Positions 16,757 through 23,114 of a stretch of DNA of 64,000 nucleotides are shown in pieces. How positions within the stretch are numbered: the first letter of the stretch is position 1; each line of letters opens with the position of its first letter. A program made the position numbers and the translations under genes. The stretch covers positions 1 through 64,000 of the forward strand of contig CAMJBH010000004.1 of assembly GCA_946403855.1 (NCBI GenBank), given 5' to 3'. The notes below the pieces were generated by a model. The model was not told where the DNA came from. It saw nothing but the letters and a program-made list of their open reading frames with translations, and searched no databases. The stretch comes from an uncultured Bacteroidales bacterium. Lineage in GTDB: Bacteria; Bacteroidota; Bacteroidia; Bacteroidales; UBA932.

Positions 16757-17623
16757 TCAAAAACTTTTTAGCGGATTTTTTCCGGTTATTTTCTCAATGG
16801 CCTCAAAACTGCCCAGATCGCTCCACAGCCAATCTGCCGGAAGCACATATACATCAGCAGATTTCTCCATGACTGCATAGTCAATACTTATTTTCTCGCA
16901 CTGCGGGAACAGACTTGCCAGAGCTTCAGCCTCACCATCTGTATAAAGAGCCGGTGCAAGGCTGTCCATCACTGCACATATTCCCGGAGTGAACTGACGC
17001 AACTCCTTTTCCACTGCCGACACGTTCCAGACAAAAATCCCCGCGTTCCACCAATATCCACCGTCGGCAAGATAACGGGCGGCAGTCTCGGCATCCGGTT
17101 TTTCCTTGAATGATTCAACCTTAATCAGTTCACCGACCTGTCCGGGAGCATGGATGTATCCGTATCCTGTATGGGGCGAGGAGGGACTTATGCCTATGCA
17201 CACTATGGCATGCCTGGAGGCGGTAAAGTCCAGCGCCTTGCGGGCCGTAGCGGCAAAAGCTTCCACGTCCGGAACATAAGCATCTGCCGGAGTCACTATG
17301 ATGTTGGCGTCCGGAAACTTGCTTTTAATCTTCCAGCATGCGAGGGCAATGCAGGGCGCCGTATTTCTTGCCGCCGGCTCTGCAATTATCTGTTGTTCAG
17401 ATATTTCAGGAATCTGTTCCTGAACCAGTTTCACATAGCAGGCAGAGGTAACCACCCAGAAAACCGCATCCGGATTGACCGCCAGGAAACGTTCATAAGT
17501 AAGACGGATAAGAGACTTACCGCATCCAAGCAGATCCAGAAACTGCTTCGGCTTTTCAGGCGTACTCAACGGGAACAGCCGGCTGCCTACTCCCCCGGCC
17601 ATTATTACAATATGCTCATTCAC
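16757..17623 (-). CDS. Mannose-1-phosphate guanylyltransferase, short form
   Basis: 288 aa from a GTG start at 17623. The nucleotidyltransferase signature MAGGVGSRLFPLS (residues 8-20) with PEKPKQF, the NTAPCIALA segment, VTPADAYV, the substrate motif FKEKPD and a terminal WSDLGSFEAI are all present. The enzyme makes GDP-mannose from mannose-1-phosphate and GTP for surface glycans. Family members usually run about 350 residues; this one stops about 15 residues after the DLG motif, so the C-terminal beta-helix part is missing. No continuation in other frames is evident. The -7 box TAATTTTG ends only 4 nt before the start. Confidence 0.88.
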   Translation of the reverse strand: MNEHIVIMAGGVGSRLFPLSTPEKPKQFLDLLGCGKSLIRLTYERFLAVNPDAVFWVVTSACYVKLVQEQIPEISEQQIIAEPAARNTAPCIALACWKIKSKFPDANIIVTPADAYVPDVEAFAATARKALDFTASRHAIVCIGISPSSPHTGYGYIHAPGQVGELIKVESFKEKPDAETAARYLADGGYWWNAGIFVWNVSAVEKELRQFTPGICAVMDSLAPALYTDGEAEALASLFPQCEKISIDYAVMEKSADVYVLPADWLWSDLGSFEAIEKITGKNPLKSF

Positions 17624-17627
17624 ATCA

Positions 17628-17635
17628 CAAAATTA
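17628..17635 (-). promoter_or_regulatory. -7 box of the guanylyltransferase gene
   Basis: TAATTTTG on the minus strand, 4 nt from the GTG start at 17623. Divergent from the box at 17647-17654. No -33 TTG is evident. Confidence 0.5.
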
Positions 17636-17646
17636 ACATTTTTTGT

Positions 17647-17654
17647 TATATTTG
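17647..17654 (+). promoter_or_regulatory. -7 box of the six-gene exported-protein operon
   Basis: TATATTTG matches TAnnTTTG and lies 35 nt before the ATG at 17690. A clear -33 TTG is missing. Confidence 0.5.
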
Positions 17655-17689
17655 TGAGTTTGATGAACGTTCATAAACAATTTAAACCT

Positions 17690-19240
17690 ATGATTAGAAA
17701 AAGCATTCTTTCCGCTCTTTCACTCACTGTTTTTTGTCTGGGCGTCTCCGCGCAGGAAAAAATCAAGGAAGTGATAACCAGCGACTACAACAGAAACAGC
17801 GTCTCTGTGGTCAACATCCAACGCGCTGATTCTTACGACAGTTCAACCCAGGGTGCTGTCAGTTCTTTCTATCCTGGCGAAAAATTCGACATCAACAACA
17901 TCAGGACAAAATTCCTGCGCGCCCCGAAGACACGTTCCGAGGCTCTGACGCAGGAAGAGGCCGATGAGGTGGTGAGCCGCACGGCCTTCGCCCGCGAGAT
18001 CCTGGCATCCATCTTCAACCGCCGTTCCGACGGCATGATGGACGATCAGACTGTCCGTTACCGCGGCAACTACGACGCTAAGGACCAGGATGTCATCAAT
18101 GCCCGCGCCGCCCGTGTGGGCACCGACGCCCTGGGAGACCTCGGACACGGACTGGTAAGCGGCAGCTACATAGTGCTCACCGATTTCTACAAGGTGGACC
18201 GTGACACAGACTCCAAAGGCAACGTGTACTGGAGAACCAACGCACAGGCTTTCGCATACAAGATCGGCATGGACAGGGACGCTCTGAACCAATTCTACGA
18301 GCAGTGCTGGATCTACGATGACGACGATCCCGCCACCCGCGAGGCCAAAATCAAGGCTTTCCAGAATCTTGATATACCCATGGTGCCTGTTGCAAGGGCA
18401 ACGGCCGCCGGCACCGGCAGCAGCGTCGAAGAAGCTGCAGAATCCTGCCTGGGCGACCTCATCACAGGCCTCGAGAACCGCATCCCTGCATGGGAAGTAG
18501 CCGTTACGATCATAGGCAAGCGCCCCCTGAGGGCCAAGATTGGCACCAAAGAGGGTCTGAAGAACGGCGACCGCTACCGCGCCTACTCCTACACGGAAGA
18601 CAGGAACGGCAACCTTAAGTCCGTCAAGCGCGGCTATGTACGTGCCACCGAGATTTCCAGCAACAGCGGCATGTCCATCGGCGAAACCGAACCTTCCAAG
18701 TTTTATCAGATTTCCGGAATCGCAAACGTCGATGAAGGCTGGACCATCAAACAGTCCAACGACCTCAAGATAGGCGTATCCCTCGGTCCCAAATTCCTGG
18801 GCCTCGGCAAACTCGCCCTCGGCGCCGATATCGACTATCTCATGAATACAAGCAACGTGGGCACCATGTCATACCTCCTGCTCAGCGGCAGCCTCGACCT
18901 GGAAAAAACCGACTACGTTCCTATCTTCTTCGGACTCGGCTTCGGATACGGTTTCCACCTCACCAGGATGTTCGAGATCATGCCCTATGCAATGATAGGC
19001 GCCGAACACATGGGATACTCCAACAGCGACAAGTCCAGCGACCGTTTCGTGCGTGAATCAGCCCTTATCCTGGAGCCCGGTCTGAGGGCTGCCATAAACG
19101 TGGCATACCCCTTGCAAGTCTTCGGCAAGGCCTACTTCGATGTGCTCACCCTCCAAGGTGCGACTTACAAGCTCTACAACGAGCATGTGGGGCACAAGAG
19201 CGGCCTAGGTATCCAGTTTGGATTGAAATGGACATTCTAA
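17690..19240 (+). CDS. Exported protein with probable outer-membrane barrel; first gene of a six-gene operon
   Basis: 516 aa. The start at 17690 puts the signal peptide (MIRKSILSALSLTVFCLGVSAQ) at the N-terminus; an ATG at 17663 would add nine residues in front of it. The middle has FlgT/CsgG-like segments (LGHGLVSGSYIVLTDFYKV near 165-185; KEGLKNGDRYRAYSYTE near 288-304). The last ~150 residues alternate in barrel fashion and end in Phe (GIQFGLKWTF). I infer a periplasmic domain followed by an outer-membrane barrel. No family name can be given with confidence. The five genes that follow are 4 nt overlapping to 13 bp apart, and all encode exported proteins. Confidence 0.8.
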   Translation: MIRKSILSALSLTVFCLGVSAQEKIKEVITSDYNRNSVSVVNIQRADSYDSSTQGAVSSFYPGEKFDINNIRTKFLRAPKTRSEALTQEEADEVVSRTAFAREILASIFNRRSDGMMDDQTVRYRGNYDAKDQDVINARAARVGTDALGDLGHGLVSGSYIVLTDFYKVDRDTDSKGNVYWRTNAQAFAYKIGMDRDALNQFYEQCWIYDDDDPATREAKIKAFQNLDIPMVPVARATAAGTGSSVEEAAESCLGDLITGLENRIPAWEVAVTIIGKRPLRAKIGTKEGLKNGDRYRAYSYTEDRNGNLKSVKRGYVRATEISSNSGMSIGETEPSKFYQISGIANVDEGWTIKQSNDLKIGVSLGPKFLGLGKLALGADIDYLMNTSNVGTMSYLLLSGSLDLEKTDYVPIFFGLGFGYGFHLTRMFEIMPYAMIGAEHMGYSNSDKSSDRFVRESALILEPGLRAAINVAYPLQVFGKAYFDVLTLQGATYKLYNEHVGHKSGLGIQFGLKWTF

Positions 19241-19253
19241 TTAACTGTGCTAT

Positions 19254-19769
19254 ATGAGAAAAACACTTATGATCGCGCTCACACTGCTGATGACATTCTC
19301 GGCAGTGAGTGCAAACGCCCAGAGCAAAGACCGCAGAAAGTCTTTCAAAAGCTGGGATAACTACGAAATCACCACCGAGAAGGTAGGTGTTGACGGCACC
19401 AAGTTCGTCAAGGTGTGGGGCTTCGGCAAGACAGTCGATGCAGCCACCATGGCGGCCAAGGAGAATGCCGTACACGCATGTATCTTCAGGGGGCTTCCCG
19501 GAAGCGCGACCGCAATGAGTACGCCTCCCATCTGCCCTAATCCCGACACCCTCGTTTCGCATGAGGATTATTTCACTACCTTCTTCGCCCCCGGCGGTCC
19601 GTATCTTGCCTATGTGAGCATGACCACGGACGGCGTACCTTCCGGCACCGACAGGCGTAAAGTCAAAGGAGGCTATAAGGTTGGTATTTACGTCCAGGTC
19701 ATGTATGACAACCTCAAGCGCAAACTCGAGGCCGACGGCATAGCACGCAAACTCAGCTCAGGTTTTTAG
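19254..19769 (+). CDS. Exported LPP20/FlgT-N-like protein, paralogue of the fifth gene
   Basis: 171 aa with a signal peptide ending VSANAQ (about residue 22). The segment KVWGFGKTVDAATMAAKENA near residues 52-71 matches the W-G-x-G-x-x-x-x-D-A-x-x-x-A-K-x-x-A pattern of FlgT-N/LPP20-type domains. It aligns with the gene at 21721-22161 over its whole length: YFTTFF/YFDIFF, YVSM/YISM and LEADGI/LKEDGV at matching places. The two are therefore paralogues in one operon. Function unknown. Confidence 0.78.
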   Translation: MRKTLMIALTLLMTFSAVSANAQSKDRRKSFKSWDNYEITTEKVGVDGTKFVKVWGFGKTVDAATMAAKENAVHACIFRGLPGSATAMSTPPICPNPDTLVSHEDYFTTFFAPGGPYLAYVSMTTDGVPSGTDRRKVKGGYKVGIYVQVMYDNLKRKLEADGIARKLSSGF

Positions 19770-19772
19770 TAT

Positions 19773-20738
19773 ATGAAAAAATCTCTCGCTATCGCAGCAC
19801 TGCTGCTCGCCTGCCAGTTCATCGGCTGGTCCCAGGCCAAGAAACCTACGATCATGGTTGTACCCGCCGACGCTTTCTGTGAGCGTTACGGCTACGTGCA
19901 GCAAGTCAATACCACAGGTCAGACCGTCTCTTCTCCCGACTACTCAAGGGCTATGAAGGAGAATGCCGACATCCGCACCCTCGTTTCCGCAATGGCCGAT
20001 TTCATGGCCAAGAACGACTTCCCTATCCAGAGTCTCGAGCAGGAACTCAAGCGTCTCCAGACAGAAGATGCCGAAATGGCCATGATGACCGGACGCTCCG
20101 GCGGCGAAATTGAAGAGTCGCCCCTCGAGAGGCTCCGCCGTAATGCCAGGGCCGATATCATTCTCGACCTGGACTACGAAATCCACCGCGTCGGCCCCCA
20201 GAAGCAAGTCAGCTTCAACCTCCAGGCCATCGACGCTTATTCTTCCAAAATCATCTCGGGCAACACCGGCGTCAGCTCCGCAGCCAACGTACCCCTCACT
20301 TCCCTTCTGGAAGAGTGCGTTCTCAGCTTTAAGGACAACTTCCTGAGCGGGCTGCAGCACTATTTCGACGATCTGTTTGCCAACGGCCGCGAAATCAGCG
20401 TCACCTTCCTCCGCTACGACAACTGCCCCTTCTACTTCGACGACGACATTGAGATCGACGGCGAAGACTACGAGTTCGGCGAGTGGGTCGAGGAATGGTT
20501 CCAGGACAATACTGTCGAAGGCCGTTTCACTACTGGCGCAAGCTCTGCCAACCGCCTCCGCTTTACCCAGGTCCGCATCCCTCTGTACGCCCAGAACCGT
20601 AAGGGCCGCGACGTGGCAATCGATGCCGACGACTTCGTAAAGCCGCTCGTGCGTGAACTGAAGAAGAAACTAAACATCACTGTCGGTGCATCTCCCAGAG
20701 GCCTCGGCGATGTATGGATCACTGTCGGTGACAAATAG
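19773..20738 (+). CDS. Exported DUF6175-like protein
   Basis: 321 aa, signal peptide residues 1-20 (ending IGWSQ). The N-terminal part (TIMVVPADAFCERYGYVQQV) and the C-terminal part (PRGLGDVWITVGDK) match my memory of the uncharacterised DUF6175 family, which I cannot confirm here. In between is an acidic region (YFDDDIEIDGEDYEFGEWVE). The central NARADIILDLDYEIHRVG recalls the strand pattern of CsgG/LpoB-like periplasmic domains. It begins 3 bp after the previous gene. Confidence 0.75.
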   Translation: MKKSLAIAALLLACQFIGWSQAKKPTIMVVPADAFCERYGYVQQVNTTGQTVSSPDYSRAMKENADIRTLVSAMADFMAKNDFPIQSLEQELKRLQTEDAEMAMMTGRSGGEIEESPLERLRRNARADIILDLDYEIHRVGPQKQVSFNLQAIDAYSSKIISGNTGVSSAANVPLTSLLEECVLSFKDNFLSGLQHYFDDLFANGREISVTFLRYDNCPFYFDDDIEIDGEDYEFGEWVEEWFQDNTVEGRFTTGASSANRLRFTQVRIPLYAQNRKGRDVAIDADDFVKPLVRELKKKLNITVGASPRGLGDVWITVGDK

Positions 20739-20747
20739 TAAACAGAT

Positions 20748-21716
20748 ATGAAAAAGATAATCGCAAGTATCATCCTTTCATCGCTTTGCGTGCTGTCCAT
20801 AGCCCAGAACAACAAGGGCAAGATGGACGATATGGGACGCATCGCCCTGACTCCCGTCATTCTGGAGAACAGTTACATACCTGCAGCAGCCTCCAACGTC
20901 GTGCTTAACAAGCTGACACAGATTATAACCCAGAACGGTCTGGCCGGAGACAGCTTCGATCCCCGCTTCATCATTACAGCCAACATGGTAGAACTCAGCC
21001 ATGAAGCCACTGCCACAACACCTGTCATGCAGGCTTATGTCTTGAGCCCTACCCTGTACATCGGCGACGCAGCCACCGGCACTTTGTATGCCAGTTGCGC
21101 TCTCAACCCCATCAAGGGAGCAGGCACCAACGACACCAAGGCATACATGCAGGCCGTAAAAATGCTGAAGGCCAACTCACCTGAGGTCAAGCAGTTCATC
21201 GAGACCGGCAAGACCCGCATCATCGAGTGGTACAACACCCAGATCGACTTCCTCATCAGCGAGGCCAACGCCCTTGCCGGACAGGATAAGTACGATGAGG
21301 CCATCGCTCTGCTCTTCACCGTCCCTACCGTCTGCAAAGATGCATTCGACAAGGCGATGAGGGCCGCCGAGCAGATATTCCAGCAAAAGATCGACATCGA
21401 GGGCGCACAGCTCCTGAACATGGCTACCCACGTGTGGAACGCCAACCAGCACTGGAGCGGAGCCAACGAGGCCGCCAGCTATCTCTCACAGATCCATCCC
21501 CTTTCCTCCGCCGTTCCTGGAGCCATGGCCCTTTCTCAGACCATCGCAACCCGCGTCAAGGAGCTCGACAACAGGGAATGGAATTTTGCAATGAAACAGT
21601 TCGATGCTTCCGTCAGCCTCGAGAGCCAGAGAATCGCCGCTATGGGCGAAATCGGCAAGGCCATGGCCAAGCGTCCTGTCAATTATTACAACATGAACAG
21701 CTTCGGCTGGTGGTGA
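20748..21716 (+). CDS. Exported CsgG/LpoB-like protein with helical repeats
   Basis: 322 aa, signal peptide residues 1-19 (ending LSIAQ). Residues 25-130 have the look of a CsgG/LpoB-type domain: GRIALTPVILENSYIPAAAS, NVVLNKLTQIITQNGL, DPRFIITANMVELS, then SPTLYIGDAATGTLYAS. Residues about 160-260 are helical and TPR-like (ANALAGQDKYDEAIALLFTV). Such domains bind other envelope proteins; the partners here would be the neighbouring operon products. Its place between two FlgT-N-like paralogues suggests one complex. Confidence 0.75.
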   Translation: MKKIIASIILSSLCVLSIAQNNKGKMDDMGRIALTPVILENSYIPAAASNVVLNKLTQIITQNGLAGDSFDPRFIITANMVELSHEATATTPVMQAYVLSPTLYIGDAATGTLYASCALNPIKGAGTNDTKAYMQAVKMLKANSPEVKQFIETGKTRIIEWYNTQIDFLISEANALAGQDKYDEAIALLFTVPTVCKDAFDKAMRAAEQIFQQKIDIEGAQLLNMATHVWNANQHWSGANEAASYLSQIHPLSSAVPGAMALSQTIATRVKELDNREWNFAMKQFDASVSLESQRIAAMGEIGKAMAKRPVNYYNMNSFGWW

Positions 21717-21720
21717 TTTT

Positions 21721-22161
21721 ATGAAAAAGTTAGTTTTCGCAATGCTGGCATTGCTCCTCACCGCAGGAGCCTTTGCACAGGAGACCGAGTGCATAAGCAA
21801 AGAAATGGACGGCAGCCTCACCCTCCGCGTGTGGGGAACCGGACGTAACAAGACCGATGCACTTGAGCAGGCCAAGAAACAGGCCGTATATGACGTGCTG
21901 TTCAAGGGCATTGCCCGCGGCAACACTGATTACAACATGCGTCCTATCATGACTGAGGTCAACGCCCGTCAGCGTTATCAGGACTATTTCGACATCTTCT
22001 TCATGGACCGTGGAGAGTATCGCAAATACATCAGCATGGAAGACAAGCGTTCAGGTTCGACCCGTACACGCCGCAACTATCGCGACGTCACAGTGGGCAC
22101 TACCGTACGCGTGTTGGTACCACAGCTTCGTGCAAGACTTAAAGAAGACGGTGTGTTATGA
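21721..22161 (+). CDS. Exported LPP20/FlgT-N-like protein, paralogue of the second gene
   Basis: 146 aa, signal peptide residues 1-20 (ending GAFAQ). Contains RVWGTGRNKTDALEQAKKQA near residues 37-56, the same domain as the gene at 19254-19769 but shorter. It starts 4 bp after the previous stop and overlaps the next start by 4 nt (ATGA). The paired paralogues suggest related subunits of one assembly. Confidence 0.78.
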   Translation: MKKLVFAMLALLLTAGAFAQETECISKEMDGSLTLRVWGTGRNKTDALEQAKKQAVYDVLFKGIARGNTDYNMRPIMTEVNARQRYQDYFDIFFMDRGEYRKYISMEDKRSGSTRTRRNYRDVTVGTTVRVLVPQLRARLKEDGVL

Positions 22162-22712
22162 AAAGATTGATTCTTGTTTTCAGCCTTGCGCTGATGCTTA
22201 TCCCCGCCTCCCTCATGGGTCAGGCCAAGCATAAGGATTATACCCTTCCCGAGGAGCCCAACAGGGCCAAGTACATCGATTTCCCCAGCCTTGACAAAGG
22301 TCTTTGGTTCGCCGTCCAGGCGACGCCCGCTTTCTTTTCCACAGGCGGTGGATTCGGCATTCACGGAGAGCTTATTGCCGGTTATCGTTTTGGCGAGTTC
22401 ATCAAAGTCGGCGCCGGTATAGCTCCCGGTATCATCGGCTCTTCCTTCAATATGCCCATTTTCCTTGACGCCCGCGGAAACATTATTTCCCAGGAGTCCA
22501 GAATGGCGGTTCCATATTGGAATGTCGATATCGGGTATTCGGTAGGTCAGGTGTACAAAGGCTTCTATGCTTCCCCCACAGTGGGCATCAGGATTGGAAT
22601 GCCTCGCAACGATTTTCTTGCCGGTCTCACCTATATGATGCAGATCGTACCTGCAATTCCAAACTCTTCTGTCGTTCACGGCATAGGCCTCAAACTGGGC
22701 TTCGAGTTTTAG
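22158..22712 (+). CDS. Small probable outer-membrane beta-barrel, last gene of the operon
   Basis: 184 aa, signal peptide residues 1-20 (ending PASLMGQ). The mature protein alternates polar and hydrophobic residues in strands rich in Gly and aromatics (FSTGGGFGIHGELIAGYRFG, VGAGIAPGIIGSSF, GIGLKLGFEF) and ends in Phe, as outer-membrane barrels do. It closes the six-gene operon and is followed after 16 bp by a strong terminator. Confidence 0.75.
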   Translation: MKRLILVFSLALMLIPASLMGQAKHKDYTLPEEPNRAKYIDFPSLDKGLWFAVQATPAFFSTGGGFGIHGELIAGYRFGEFIKVGAGIAPGIIGSSFNMPIFLDARGNIISQESRMAVPYWNVDIGYSVGQVYKGFYASPTVGIRIGMPRNDFLAGLTYMMQIVPAIPNSSVVHGIGLKLGFEF

Positions 22713-22728
22713 GTCATTTTTGAATAGA

Positions 22729-22765
22729 CTGCTGCACTCCGGACTCCAGAGTGCAGCAGTTTTTT
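22729..22765 (+). terminator. Intrinsic terminator of the six-gene operon
   Basis: Perfect 11-bp stem CTGCTGCACTC / GAGTGCAGCAG with a 9-nt loop and six T directly after the stem. Lies 16 bp after the last stop codon. Confidence 0.93.
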
Positions 22766-22802
22766 ACTCCTTACTTAAACCTAAGAAACGGGATATTTGT
22801 TT

Positions 22803-22810
22803 TATATTTG
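22803..22810 (+). promoter_or_regulatory. -7 box in front of the sulfatase remnant
   Basis: TATATTTG, 4 nt before an ATG at 22815. The spacing is the same as at several intact genes in the window. No -33 TTG is visible. Confidence 0.4.
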
Positions 22811-22814
22811 GGGC

Positions 22815-23114
22815 ATGAAGTGGACGGCCAGGACTTATACGATCTGTTTACGAAAGGTTCCTTCCTTGCAGCCGCGCAGCATTTCGAAAGCCGCAAGGAA
22901 GCTTACGAATTCGAGATTCCAATGTCAGTATCTGGAATTGTACAACCTCAAAGAAGATATCGGCGAGCTCGACAACGTAGCTGCAGAGCATACTGATATC
23001 GTGTGCAAGCTGGCCGCAGAACTCTCGGAGCGCCTTAAAAAATGGAACGCCGGTATGCCGCTTGTTCGCGGTACCGGCGCTCCAGTCGAAATGCCCGACG
23101 AGCTTCTTCGTTAA
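22815..23114 (+). pseudogene. Remnant of a sulfatase (C-terminal end only)
   Basis: From about base 22926 the frame reads LELYNLKEDIGELDNVAAEH and continues to MPLVRG and MPDELLR. This is the typical closing segment of arylsulfatase-family enzymes. The ~37 residues before it are basic and Ser/Thr-rich and match nothing expected upstream in a sulfatase; the catalytic N-terminal domain (C/S-x-P-x-R) is absent. The remnant has an ATG at 22815 behind a -7 box, so it could still be expressed as a 99-aa peptide. It overlaps the convergent M16 peptidase gene by 4 bases. I read it as decay or deletion of a former sulfatase gene. Confidence 0.6.

Noticed and set aside
16423..16760. tRNA cluster as an attachment site for an integrated element
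   Set aside because: No integrase gene and no repeat of a tRNA 3' end were found nearby; the genes on both sides are ordinary.
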